From: JBHGXV01 sp041920505
Lineage (GTDB): Bacteria; Bacillota; Bacilli; Brevibacillales; Brevibacillaceae
Assembly: GCA_041920505.1 (NCBI GenBank)
Contig: JBHGXV010000041.1
Coordinates: 1 to 63,326 of the forward strand
Reading direction: 5' to 3'
DNA: 63,326 nt
Made by a program: the position numbers and the translations under genes. How positions within the stretch are numbered: the stretch's first letter is position 1; every line of letters starts with the position of its first letter. Below, piece after piece: positions 28,051 to 39,543 of the stretch. Below the pieces are notes generated by a model, which was given only the letters and a program-made list of their open reading frames with translations, made no database searches and was not told the origin of the DNA.

Positions 28051-31683
<3,633 letters not shown>

Positions 31684-31690
31684 CCAATCC

Positions 31691-31728
31691 GTGCCCATCC
31701 GTGTGATGGGCACTTCCCTGGTTTTTTT
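31691..31728 (+). terminator. terminator after rpoC
   Basis: A perfect 9-bp stem (31691-31699 with 31705-31713) and 5-base loop. The seven-T run begins 8 bases after the stem, so termination may be incomplete. Confidence 0.65.
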
Positions 31729-31729
31729 G

Positions 31730-31758
31730 TTGACATTGCTACATGTACCTGATATTAT
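31730..31758 (+). promoter_or_regulatory. sigma-A promoter of the L7Ae-like gene and str operon
   Basis: A perfect TTGACA, 17 bases, TATTAT, with TGA forming an extended -10. It follows the rpoC terminator directly. No further promoter is visible before rpsL, so this may drive rplGB-rpsL-rpsG-fusA. Confidence 0.85.
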
Positions 31759-31802
31759 ATTCAAGTGTGCCTGATACTCTATGCTTTGGAGGATATGCAA
31801 GC

Positions 31803-32057
31803 ATGTCTTATGAAAAAGTAGAGCGGGCCAAGGAGCTGTCGATTGGCATCAACCAAACGACAAAAGCGATTGAGCAAGGACTGGCGGAAGAGGTGTACAT
31901 CGCCAAGGACGCCGACAAACGTCTGACGCAGAAAGTCGCGCTCCTGTGTAAAGAGAAGGGTGTAGCGGTCATCTACGTAGATTCCATGCGCCGCCTCGGC
32001 AAGGCGTGCGGGATCGAAGTGGGCGCGGCTGCGGCCGCGATCAAAAAAAGCGGTTAA
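31803..32057 (+). CDS. L7Ae-family ribosomal protein (YbxF/RplGB type)
   Basis: An 84-residue kink-turn RNA-binding protein of the L7Ae/L30e/S12e family. The RNA-contact region 'GINQTTKAIEQGLAEEVYIA' (17-36) and 'VALLCKEKGVAVIYV' are conserved. B. subtilis has a homologue at this place, between rpoC and rpsL, that associates with ribosomes. The frame extends upstream, but GGAGG at 31788-31792 supports ATG 31803. Confidence 0.93.
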   Translation: MSYEKVERAKELSIGINQTTKAIEQGLAEEVYIAKDADKRLTQKVALLCKEKGVAVIYVDSMRRLGKACGIEVGAAAAAIKKSG

Positions 32058-32175
32058 CGATGTTTTTGTTGACAGGTTGCGAATGTGGCTTGTCCGACAA
32101 GAACTTTCTATTTGACCCATTTATGACTCACCTGGATCTGTGGTCTTAACAAGGGAAAGGAAGGGAGGTACAACC

Positions 32176-32607
32176 ATGCCTACAATCAACCAATTGGTGC
32201 GCAAAGGGCGCCAAGAAAAAATCGTGAAGTCGAAGTCCCCAGCTTTGCAAAAGGGGTACAACAGCTTCAAAAAGGTTCAAACGAACCAAAGCTCCCCGCA
32301 AAAACGCGGCGTATGTACTCGTGTAGGTACCATGACACCGAAAAAACCGAACTCCGCTCTGCGTAAATACGCGCGTGTTCGCTTGACCAACGGTATCGAG
32401 GTTACGGCGTACATCGGCGGTATCGGTCACAATCTGCAAGAACACAGCGTTGTGCTGGTTCGCGGCGGCCGTGTAAAGGACCTGCCGGGGGTACGCTACC
32501 ACATCGTTCGCGGTGCGCTTGACACTGCCGGCGTGAACAACCGGATGCAAGGCCGTTCCAAATACGGCACGAAACGTCCGAAAGCCGGCAAAGACGCGAA
32601 AAAGTAA
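32176..32607 (+). CDS. rpsL: 30S ribosomal protein S12
   Basis: A 143-residue decoding-centre protein. The conserved loop 'TPKKPNSALRKYARVRLTNG' has the streptomycin-sensitive lysine; Tyr replaces the usual Val after 'ALRK'. The second loop 'GVRYHIVRGALD' is standard. The frame opens upstream, but GGGAGG before ATG 32176 and homologues fix the start. First gene of the str block. Confidence 0.97.
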   Translation: MPTINQLVRKGRQEKIVKSKSPALQKGYNSFKKVQTNQSSPQKRGVCTRVGTMTPKKPNSALRKYARVRLTNGIEVTAYIGGIGHNLQEHSVVLVRGGRVKDLPGVRYHIVRGALDTAGVNNRMQGRSKYGTKRPKAGKDAKK

Positions 32608-32662
32608 GATCGTCTAGGTGACAGGGTTACTGCTGATTTTTGAACAGAAGGAGGGGAATTCG

Positions 32663-33133
32663 ATGCCACGTAAAGGTCCAGTTCCGCGTCGGGACGTACT
32701 GCCCGATCCGATTTACAACAGCAAACTGGTTACCCGTTTGATCAACCGCATGATGCTGGATGGCAAACGCGGTGTTGCTCAAAATATCCTGTACAACGCA
32801 TTCAACATCATCCAGGAACGCACAGGTCGCAATCCGATGGAAGTGTTCGAAGAGGCACTGAAAAACATCATGCCTGTGCTTGAGGTGAAAGCTCGCCGCG
32901 TGGGTGGTGCCAACTACCAAGTACCGGTGGAAGTAAAACCTGAGCGCCGTACCACTCTCGGTCTGCGCTGGCTCGTCAACTACGCTCGCATGCGCAGCGA
33001 AAAGACGATGGAACAGCGTTTGGCCAACGAGATCATCGATGCAGCTAACAACACGGGTGGCGCTGTCAAAAAACGCGAAGACACCCACAAAATGGCAGAA
33101 GCAAACAAAGCGTTTGCTCACTATCGCTGGTAA
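32663..33133 (+). CDS. rpsG: 30S ribosomal protein S7
   Basis: A 156-residue 16S 3' domain assembly protein. It starts 'MPRKGPVPRRDVLPDPIYNS' and ends 'HKMAEANKAFAHYRW', both typical. AAGGAGGGG lies before ATG 32663. In E. coli S7 represses the str operon; a possible target hairpin is at 33138-33169. Confidence 0.97.
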   Translation: MPRKGPVPRRDVLPDPIYNSKLVTRLINRMMLDGKRGVAQNILYNAFNIIQERTGRNPMEVFEEALKNIMPVLEVKARRVGGANYQVPVEVKPERRTTLGLRWLVNYARMRSEKTMEQRLANEIIDAANNTGGAVKKREDTHKMAEANKAFAHYRW

Positions 33134-33137
33134 GAAT

Positions 33138-33169
33138 CCAAAGCGGGTGCGTCCGCTTTGGACACCCGC
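33138..33169 (+). promoter_or_regulatory. alternative hairpins between rpsG and fusA
   Basis: CCAAAGCGG (33138-33146) pairs perfectly with CCGCTTTGG (33153-33161). An exclusive alternative pairs GCGGGT (33143-33148) with ACCCGC (33164-33169), plus GTCC with GGAC inside. There is no T-run. The purpose is unknown. Confidence 0.5.
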
Positions 33170-33206
33170 ATATTCTCACATATGAGTATGGAAGGAGCAT
33201 TCCTAA

Positions 33207-35285
33207 ATGGCTCGCGAGTTCTCACTGGCGAATACGCGTAATATCGGGATCATGGCGCACATCGATGCCGGTAAGACTACCACGACGGAGCGTATTCTCT
33301 TTTACACCGGTCGCGTTCACAAGATTGGTGAGGTGCACGAAGGTGCAGCTACCATGGACTGGATGGAACAAGAACAAGAGCGCGGTATCACCATTACCTC
33401 TGCTGCGACCACTGCTCAATGGAAGGGCCACCGCATCAACATCATCGACACACCGGGCCACGTAGACTTCACCGTGGAAGTGGAACGCTCTCTTCGCGTT
33501 CTCGATGGTACGGTTGCAGTATTCGATGCCAAAGGCGGCGTGGAACCTCAATCCGAGACTGTATGGCGCCAAGCAGACCGCTACGGCGTACCGCGTATCT
33601 GCTACGTGAACAAAATGGACATCATCGGTGCCGACTTCGACATGTGCGTGGAACAAATCCGCACCCGTCTCGGCGCCAACCCGGTGCCGATTCAATACCC
33701 GATCGGTGCCGAGGATTCCTTCGTCGGCATGGTTGACCTGGTCAACATGCAAGCGATCATCTACACCGACGACCTTGGCAAAACGTCCAGCGCTACCGAA
33801 ATTCCGGACCACCTGAAAGAGAAGTGCGAAGAGTTGCACCTGAAACTGGTGGAAGCAGCGGCTGAACAAGACGAAGAACTGATGATGAAGTACCTCGAAG
33901 GCGAAGAGCTGACGGTTGAGGAAATCAAACGCGCTCTGCGCAAAGGTACCATCGAGTGCAAACTCGTTCCGGTTCTCTGCGGTTCTTCCTACCGCAACAA
34001 AGGCGTACAGCCGATGCTGGACGCGGTCGTTGACTACCTGCCGTCTCCGATCGACATTCCGGCGATCAAAGGTACGCTGCCGGATACGGACGAAGAAGTG
34101 ACTCGCGAATCTGACGACAACGCACCGTTCTCTGCGCTGGCGTTCAAGATCATGACCGACCCGTACGTCGGCAAGCTGACCTTCTTCCGCGTGTACTCCG
34201 GTACGCTGTCCTCCGGTTCCTACGTGCTGAACTCCACCAAAGGCAAGCGCGAACGGATTGGTCGGATTCTGCAAATGCACGCGAACCATCGCGAAGAGAT
34301 TCCGATGGTTTACGCCGGTGACATTGCAGCGGCAGTCGGTTTGAAAGACACCACCACCGGTGACACCCTGTGCGACGAGAAAGCTCCGGTTATCCTTGAA
34401 TCCATGCAGTTCCCGGAACCGGTTATCTCTGTTGCGATCGAACCGAAGTCCAAGGCAGACCAGGACAAAATGGGTATGGCACTGTCCAAGCTGGCAGAAG
34501 AAGACCCGACGTTCAAAACCTGGACGAACGAAGAAACCGGTCAAACGATTATCGCGGGTATGGGTGAGCTGCACCTGGAGATCATCGTTGACCGTCTGAA
34601 ACGCGAATTCAAAGTGGATGCGAACGTAGGTGCTCCGCAAGTTGCCTACCGCGAAACGTTCCGTGGTTCCGCAAAAGTGGAAGGGAAATTCGTTCGTCAG
34701 TCCGGTGGTCGTGGTCAATACGGTCACGTATGGGTGGAGTTCTCTCCGCTCGAGCCGGGTAAAGGCTTTGAATTCGAGAACAAAATCGTCGGTGGCGTAG
34801 TCCCGAAAGAGTACGTACCGGCAGTTCAAGCTGGTATCGAAGAAGCGATGAAGAACGGTGTGTTGGCCGGCTATCCGCTGGTTGACGTGAAAGCTGTTCT
34901 CGTCGACGGTAGCTACCACGATGTCGACTCCTCCGAGATGGCGTTCAAAGTGGCGGGTTCGTTGGCGCTGAAAGAAGCGGCGAAAAAATGTAACCCGGTT
35001 CTGCTCGAGCCGATCATGAAGGTCGAAGTTACCGTTCCGGAAGAGTACATGGGTGACGTCATGGGTGACCTGAACTCTCGCCGCGGTCGCATCGAAGGGA
35101 TGGAAGCTCGTGCAAACGCACAAGTCATCCGCGCGATGGTGCCGCTCTCCGAAATGTTCGGTTACTCCACTGTTCTGCGTTCCCGTACACAAGGCCGCGG
35201 TAACTACTCGATGCAAATCGACCACTACGAAGAAGTACCGAAGAACATCGCGGAAGAGATCATCAAGAAGTCCAAAGGCGAGTAA
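33207..35285 (+). CDS. fusA: elongation factor G
   Basis: A 692-residue translocation GTPase. G1 'AHIDAGKTT' is at 17-25, switch I 'RGITITSAATT', G3 'DTPGHVDF' and G4 'NKMD' are all present. Domains II to V follow in full, with 'GQYGHVWVEFSPLEPG' in domain IV. ATG 33207 follows GGAGC-type sequence. No insertion or truncation. Confidence 0.98.
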   Translation: MAREFSLANTRNIGIMAHIDAGKTTTTERILFYTGRVHKIGEVHEGAATMDWMEQEQERGITITSAATTAQWKGHRINIIDTPGHVDFTVEVERSLRVLDGTVAVFDAKGGVEPQSETVWRQADRYGVPRICYVNKMDIIGADFDMCVEQIRTRLGANPVPIQYPIGAEDSFVGMVDLVNMQAIIYTDDLGKTSSATEIPDHLKEKCEELHLKLVEAAAEQDEELMMKYLEGEELTVEEIKRALRKGTIECKLVPVLCGSSYRNKGVQPMLDAVVDYLPSPIDIPAIKGTLPDTDEEVTRESDDNAPFSALAFKIMTDPYVGKLTFFRVYSGTLSSGSYVLNSTKGKRERIGRILQMHANHREEIPMVYAGDIAAAVGLKDTTTGDTLCDEKAPVILESMQFPEPVISVAIEPKSKADQDKMGMALSKLAEEDPTFKTWTNEETGQTIIAGMGELHLEIIVDRLKREFKVDANVGAPQVAYRETFRGSAKVEGKFVRQSGGRGQYGHVWVEFSPLEPGKGFEFENKIVGGVVPKEYVPAVQAGIEEAMKNGVLAGYPLVDVKAVLVDGSYHDVDSSEMAFKVAGSLALKEAAKKCNPVLLEPIMKVEVTVPEEYMGDVMGDLNSRRGRIEGMEARANAQVIRAMVPLSEMFGYSTVLRSRTQGRGNYSMQIDHYEEVPKNIAEEIIKKSKGE

Positions 35286-35309
35286 TATCCGCCTGGCAGC
35301 CCCTTTATC

Positions 35310-35337
35310 TTGAAACGAGAAAGGTTTACAATATAAT
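35310..35337 (+). promoter_or_regulatory. sigma-A promoter of tuf
   Basis: TTGAAA, 16 bases and a perfect TATAAT, 25 bases after fusA. It gives tuf its own transcript. The -35/-10 spacer contains the left arm of an inverted repeat. Confidence 0.82.
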
Positions 35338-35371
35338 TTGGACAGCCAATCCGGATTGTGGTAAACCTTTC
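35319..35371. repeat. inverted repeat spanning the tuf promoter
   Basis: GAAAGGTTTAC (35319-35329) and GTAAACCTTTC (35361-35371) are perfect complements, 31 bases apart. Between them lie the -10 box and a 12-base palindrome CAATCCGGATTG (35347-35358). Read-through RNA from fusA would fold it; RNA from the tuf promoter would not contain the left arm. Confidence 0.75.
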
Positions 35372-35385
35372 TTCTCATACTTAAC

Positions 35386-35403
35386 CCTTAATTTTTAAGG
35401 AGG
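35386..35403 (+). promoter_or_regulatory. hairpin overlapping the tuf Shine-Dalgarno
   Basis: CCTTAA pairs with TTAAGG around a 3-base loop; the second arm is the first part of the AAGGAGG ribosome binding site of tuf. Confidence 0.45.
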
Positions 35404-35414
35404 ATTACACTCTC

Positions 35415-36605
35415 ATGGCAAAAGAAAAATTTGAGCGGACGAAACCGCACGTAAACATTGGTACCATTGGTCACGTTGACCACGGCAAAACCACTCTGAC
35501 TGCTGCGATCACCACCGTTCTGGCTCAACAAGGGAAAGCAAAAGCAATGGCGTACGATGCAATCGACGCTGCTCCGGAAGAAAAAGAACGCGGTATCACT
35601 ATCAACACTGCACACGTTGAATACGAAACCGAAAAACGCCACTATGCACACGTTGACTGCCCGGGCCACGCTGACTACGTGAAAAACATGATCACCGGTG
35701 CTGCTCAAATGGACGGTGCGATCCTGGTAGTATCCGCTGCTGACGGTCCGATGCCGCAAACCCGCGAGCACATCCTGCTGTCCCGCCAAGTAGGCGTTCC
35801 GTACATCGTCGTTTTCATGAACAAATGCGACATGGTTGACGACGAAGAGCTGCTGGAACTGGTTGAAATGGAAATTCGCGACCTCTTGTCCCAATACGAG
35901 TTCCCGGGCGACGAAATTCCGGTTATCAAAGGTTCCGCAAAAGAAGCTCTGGACAATCCGTCCGGCGAGTGGGCTAAGAAAATCATCGAACTGATGGACG
36001 CTGTTGACAGCTACATCCCGACTCCGGAACGCGCAACCGACAAACCGTTCCTGATGCCTGTAGAGGACGTATTCACGATCACTGGTCGTGGTACCGTTGC
36101 TACCGGCCGCGTAGAGCGCGGTACTGTTAAAGTTGGTGACGCTGTTGAAATCGTGGGTCTGGCTGAAGAAACCAAATCCACGACCGTAACCGGCGTTGAG
36201 ATGTTCCGTAAGCTGCTCGACCAAGCAGAAGCTGGTGATAACATCGGTGCCCTGCTGCGCGGTATCGACCGCAAAGAAATCGAGCGCGGTCAAGTTCTGG
36301 CAAAACCGGGTTCCGTAAAACCGTACAGCAAATTCAAAGCGGAAGTTTACGTTCTGTCCAAAGAAGAGGGCGGCCGTCACACCCCGTTCTTCTCCAACTA
36401 CCGTCCGCAATTCTACTTCCGCACCACTGACGTTACCGGTATCATCCAACTGCCGGAAGGCGTTGAGATGGTAATGCCTGGCGACAACACCGAGTTCACC
36501 GTTGAGCTGATCGCTCCGGTTGCGATGGAACAAGGTACTCGCTTCGCTATCCGTGAAGGCGGCCGTACCGTTGGTGCAGGCGTAGTATCCCAAATCATCG
36601 AATAG
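35415..36605 (+). CDS. tuf: elongation factor Tu
   Basis: A 396-residue GTPase that delivers aminoacyl-tRNA. G1 'GHVDHGKT' (19-26), G3 'DCPGH' and G4 'NKCD' are intact; domains II and III are complete, ending 'VGAGVVSQIIE'. Codon use is strongly biased (CAA for Gln, CGT/CGC for Arg), as expected of a very highly expressed gene. Confidence 0.98.
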   Translation: MAKEKFERTKPHVNIGTIGHVDHGKTTLTAAITTVLAQQGKAKAMAYDAIDAAPEEKERGITINTAHVEYETEKRHYAHVDCPGHADYVKNMITGAAQMDGAILVVSAADGPMPQTREHILLSRQVGVPYIVVFMNKCDMVDDEELLELVEMEIRDLLSQYEFPGDEIPVIKGSAKEALDNPSGEWAKKIIELMDAVDSYIPTPERATDKPFLMPVEDVFTITGRGTVATGRVERGTVKVGDAVEIVGLAEETKSTTVTGVEMFRKLLDQAEAGDNIGALLRGIDRKEIERGQVLAKPGSVKPYSKFKAEVYVLSKEEGGRHTPFFSNYRPQFYFRTTDVTGIIQLPEGVEMVMPGDNTEFTVELIAPVAMEQGTRFAIREGGRTVGAGVVSQIIE

Positions 36606-36622
36606 TCTTCTGACTGAACACG

Positions 36623-36656
36623 ACGACCTGACGGCATCTGCCGTCAGGTCGTTTCT
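36623..36656 (+). terminator. terminator 1 after tuf
   Basis: A stem of up to 14 bp (36623-36636 with 36639-36652), closing on a small loop. The T-run is short (TTTCT). Confidence 0.75.
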
Positions 36657-36687
36657 AATTGGTACCCTTTTGCCGCAGAACCGCTAC

Positions 36688-36723
36688 AAGCGAAAAAGCG
36701 TAGCCGGGTGGCTACGCTTTTTC
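36688..36723. terminator. bidirectional terminator between tuf and the haemoglobin gene
   Basis: A perfect 14-bp stem (36692-36705 with 36710-36723) and a 4-base loop. The arms carry A5 and T5, so it can end transcription from both sides. Confidence 0.85.
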
Positions 36724-37110
36724 TGCGGGATCCTCCCGTTGGTTGACCATGTGATGCGCGGTCAAGGTCAAACGCTCAAACACCGCCTGGCGTACGTCGC
36801 CGTGCAGTCCGATCTGATCCATCGCTTCGTTCATGCAGGCCAGCCAGGCCTTTGCCCGTTTTGGCGTAATCGGAAAACGCGCGTGCCGCGCGCGAAGCAT
36901 CGGGTGGCCGAAGCGCTCGCTGTACAGGGGAGGGCCGCCGAGAAATTGCGTCAGGAAGAGGTACTGCTTGTTGCGCACTTCCGTCAGATCGTCGGGGAAG
37001 AGCGGAGACAAATCCGGGTGCTTTTTGACCAGGCCGTAAAACGTGTCGACCAGTCGGGCCACGGTCTCGGCGCCGCCCAAGAGCTCGTAGGGATTGCCGG
37101 TCAACGACAT
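36712..37110 (-). CDS. group II truncated haemoglobin (YjbI/TrHbO-like)
   Basis: A 132-residue haem protein with a 2-over-2 globin fold. The proximal His is His76 in 'RARH'; Tyr25 (B10), Tyr63 in 'GGPPLYSE' and Trp89 (G8) mark group II. Likely roles are O2, NO or peroxide chemistry. The longer minus-strand frame is not needed: AAAGGAGG lies 9 bases before ATG 37110. It is antisense to and isolated from the ribosomal operons. In Bacillus yjbI lies elsewhere, beside spxH. Confidence 0.95.
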   Translation of the reverse strand: MSLTGNPYELLGGAETVARLVDTFYGLVKKHPDLSPLFPDDLTEVRNKQYLFLTQFLGGPPLYSERFGHPMLRARHARFPITPKRAKAWLACMNEAMDQIGLHGDVRQAVFERLTLTAHHMVNQREDPAEKA

Positions 37111-37140
37111 TCGCTTGTGCCTCCTTTCTTCATTGTTTAT

Positions 37141-37157
37141 TGTCTTACCACAAGACA
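37141..37157. repeat. short inverted repeat upstream of the haemoglobin gene
   Basis: TGTCTT-ACCAC-AAGACA, 31 bases before the haemoglobin start codon. It could be an operator for a redox or NO regulator, but it matches no known site that I recognise. The rest of 37111-37300 shows no gene; no convincing promoter for the haemoglobin gene was found. Confidence 0.35.
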
Positions 37158-37308
37158 GGGGCACATGTAAACAAACAGACTCGCCGTGGGAGCCACTTCC
37201 ACTTGCAAACCTGGTCACGAATCGATACCATAGTCGAAGCGGGTCTGACGGGATGGAGAGAAGCCTTGATCTGCCTGACCGACAACGCGTTGGCGAGGCA
37301 AAAAAAAC

Positions 37309-37337
37309 TTGCATCGCCTATTCTATTTTAGTACAAT
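37309..37337 (+). promoter_or_regulatory. sigma-A promoter of the S10-spc-alpha operon
   Basis: TTGCAT, 17 bases, TACAAT, 134 bases before rpsJ. No other clear promoter is seen until rplQ, so most of the ribosomal operon may depend on it. Confidence 0.7.
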
Positions 37338-37360
37338 AGTGAATGTTGGTCATGGACTTG

Positions 37361-37439
37361 CGATGAAGTGGGAGGTTGCTGACACACCCGGCCCCTTTGC
37401 CATGGCTGGGGTGCAGGATATTTCCACGGAGAAATGTCC
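37361..37439 (+). ncRNA. structured S10 leader
   Basis: Two hairpins lie between the promoter and rpsJ: CCCGGCC (37387-37393) with GGCTGGG (37404-37410), and a 9-bp stem GGATATTTC (37416-37424) with GAAATGTCC (37431-37439). There is no T-run, so control would act on translation or RNA stability. I recall similar sequence before rpsJ in other Bacillales, but cannot verify this here. Confidence 0.55.
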
Positions 37440-37471
37440 GTTAGAAAATGGGCGAAAAAGGAGGGACTAAA

Positions 37472-37780
37472 ATGGCAAAACAAAAGATTCGTATCCGTTT
37501 AAAGGCGTATGATCACAAAATCCTCGATCAATCCGCTGAGAAAATCGTGGAGACAGCGAAACGTTCCGGCGCCAACGTATCCGGTCCGATTCCGCTTCCT
37601 ACGGAAAAAGCTGTGTACACCATTCTGCGTGCGGTTCACAAGTACAAAGATTCCCGCGAGCAATTTGAAATGCGTACACACAAGCGTCTGATCGACATCC
37701 TCAATCCGACGCCGCAAACGGTGGATGCGCTGATGAGACTCGATCTGCCGTCTGGCGTTGACATCGAGATCAAACTGTAA
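37472..37780 (+). CDS. rpsJ: 30S ribosomal protein S10 (NusE)
   Basis: A 102-residue protein, also the NusE subunit of rrn antitermination complexes. It begins 'MAKQKIRIRLKAYDHKILDQ' and carries the conserved 'THKRLIDILNPTPQTVDALM'. ATG 37472 follows AAGGAGGG; the upstream frame extension is inside the leader. First gene of the superoperon. Confidence 0.97.
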   Translation: MAKQKIRIRLKAYDHKILDQSAEKIVETAKRSGANVSGPIPLPTEKAVYTILRAVHKYKDSREQFEMRTHKRLIDILNPTPQTVDALMRLDLPSGVDIEIKL

Positions 37781-37950
37781 GTCCAAAATGTGATACACAC
37801 GTCGGCGTTGTCTTTATAACGTTGCGCTGACAAGGTTTTGGCACCGCAATCTCTACAAAAAAGCACCCCTGCGCATCGGCAGGGACTTGATACAACAAAC
37901 GGTCATTGCAAAGCACGTAAGTGACGAAACATGTACAGGAGGTGGCACAA

Positions 37951-38580
37951 ATGACCAAAGGAATCTTAGGGAAGAAACTGGGCATGACCCAAGTGTTCGG
38001 TCCGAACGGTGCAGCAATCGCTGTAACGGTGATCGAAGCCGGTCCGTGCGTGGTTCTGCAAAAGAAAGATGTGGACAACGACGGTTACGAAGCAATCCAA
38101 CTCGGTTTCGAGGACAAAAAAGAACATCGTGCAAACAAGCCCGAAAAAGGCCATGTTGCGAAAGCAAACACGGCACCTAAGCGCTTCATCCGCGAAATCC
38201 GCGGGGTAAACCTCGCTGACTACGAGGTAGGTCAAGAGTTGAAAGCTGATTTGTTCGCCGAAGGAGACATCGTTGACGTTTCCGGCGTAACCAAAGGGAA
38301 AGGGTTCCAAGGTGCGATCAAACGCCACAACCAATCCCGTGGACCGATGGCGCACGGTTCCCGTTACCATCGCGGCCCTGGTTCGCTCGGTTCGATCGCT
38401 GCGAACCGCGTGTTCAAAGGCCAAACCCTGCCGGGTCAAATGGGCGGCGACAACGTGACCATCCAAAACCTGGAAGTCATCAAAGTTGACGCTGACCGCA
38501 ACCTGATTCTCGTGAAAGGTTCCGTACCTGGACCGAAAAACAGCTACGTAGTCGTTCGGACGGCTGTCAAGAACAAGTAA
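37951..38580 (+). CDS. rplC: 50S ribosomal protein L3
   Basis: A 209-residue early-assembly protein that reaches the peptidyl transferase centre. 'KGILGKKLGMTQVF' opens it and 'HGSRYHRGPGSLG' is the central loop. ATG 37951 is preceded by AGGAGGTG; the upstream in-frame extension overlaps the leader. The 170-base gap from rpsJ contains a small hairpin (CCCTGC with GCAGGG, about 37867-37885) but no promoter. Confidence 0.97.
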   Translation: MTKGILGKKLGMTQVFGPNGAAIAVTVIEAGPCVVLQKKDVDNDGYEAIQLGFEDKKEHRANKPEKGHVAKANTAPKRFIREIRGVNLADYEVGQELKADLFAEGDIVDVSGVTKGKGFQGAIKRHNQSRGPMAHGSRYHRGPGSLGSIAANRVFKGQTLPGQMGGDNVTIQNLEVIKVDADRNLILVKGSVPGPKNSYVVVRTAVKNK

Positions 38581-38597
38581 GGAAAGGAGGAACTGAC

Positions 38598-39221
38598 ATG
38601 CCAAAAGTAGCTCTGTACAATCAAACCGGCGCACAAGTAGGCGAAATCGAACTGGCTGACAGCGTGTTCGGTATCGAGCCTAACAACGCCGTACTCTTCG
38701 ACGCGATTGTGATGCAACAAGCTTCCCAGCGCCAAGGTACGCACGACGTCAAAAACCGTTCGGAAGTGAGCGGCGGCGGTCGTAAACCGTGGCGTCAAAA
38801 AGGTACCGGTCGTGCCCGTCAAGGTTCGATCCGCGCACCGCAATGGAAAGGTGGCGGCGTCGTCTTCGGTCCGACTCCGCGCAAATACGGCTACAAGCTG
38901 AACCGCAAAGTTCGTCGCTTGGCCCTGAAATCCGCGCTTTCTTCCAAAGTGCAAAACAACGAACTGCTCGTGCTTGACGCGTTGAACATTTCCGCTCCGA
39001 AGACCAAGGAAATGGTAAGCGTACTGAAAAACCTGAACGTGGACCGCAAAGTGCTGATCGTGACTTCCGAGTTCGATCAAAACGTGGCGCTGTCTTCCCG
39101 CAACATCCCGGGCGCGAAATTCGTAGATGCTGCCGGCATCAACGTCCTCGACCTGGTTGCGCATGACAAAGTGATCGTAACGAAAGATGCGGTTGCGAAA
39201 GTAGAGGAGGTGCTCGCCTAA
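38598..39221 (+). CDS. rplD: 50S ribosomal protein L4
   Basis: A 207-residue exit-tunnel protein. The long extended loop is visible in 'SGGGRKPWRQKGTGRARQGS'. In E. coli L4 represses the S10 operon; whether it does here is not shown. AAAGGAGG precedes ATG 38598. Its stop overlaps the rplW start (TAATG). Confidence 0.97.
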   Translation: MPKVALYNQTGAQVGEIELADSVFGIEPNNAVLFDAIVMQQASQRQGTHDVKNRSEVSGGGRKPWRQKGTGRARQGSIRAPQWKGGGVVFGPTPRKYGYKLNRKVRRLALKSALSSKVQNNELLVLDALNISAPKTKEMVSVLKNLNVDRKVLIVTSEFDQNVALSSRNIPGAKFVDAAGINVLDLVAHDKVIVTKDAVAKVEEVLA

Positions 39222-39511
39222 TGAAGAGCATGTACGATATCATCAAGCGCCCTATCATTACCGAGCGCACCACCGATATGATGGCTGAGAAGAAGTACGT
39301 GTTCGAAGTACCGCTCAAGGCCAACAAAACCGAGATCAAGCAAGCGGTTGAGAAAGTATTCGGCGTGAAAGTGGAAGCAGTCAACACCATGCGTGTTCCT
39401 GCAAAACCGAAACGCTACGGCAAATACGCTGGTTACACCTCCGAGTGGAAAAAGGCAATCGTCAAACTGACGGCAGACAGCAAAGAGCTGGAATTCTACG
39501 AAGGCGTGTAG
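39221..39511 (+). CDS. rplW: 50S ribosomal protein L23
   Basis: A 96-residue protein at the tunnel exit that docks SRP and trigger factor. 'IIKRPIITERTTDMM' at the N-terminus and 'KPKRYGKYAGYTSEWKKAIV' are typical. It shares a base with the rplD stop, indicating translational coupling. Confidence 0.97.
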   Translation: MKSMYDIIKRPIITERTTDMMAEKKYVFEVPLKANKTEIKQAVEKVFGVKVEAVNTMRVPAKPKRYGKYAGYTSEWKKAIVKLTADSKELEFYEGV

Positions 39512-39543
39512 CCCCGACGACTTACGATAAGGAGGGAATCTAG

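Noticed and set aside
32058..32175. Promoter for rpsL
   Set aside because: Two TTGAC-type hexamers (32069 and 32112) are present but neither has a -10 box at proper spacing.
33222..35378. 718-codon minus-strand frame opposite fusA
   Set aside because: Antisense shadow of a highly expressed gene with strong codon bias; no supporting signals.
35415..36605. Codon use of tuf and ribosomal genes unlike the flanking genes, as a sign of transfer
   Set aside because: The bias (for example CAA for Gln, GGT and CGT more often) tracks expression level and is shared by all ribosomal genes here, so translational selection explains it.
37094..37339. Small + strand frames upstream of rpsJ
   Set aside because: They overlap the haemoglobin start and the S10 promoter; no ribosome binding site and no recognisable protein.
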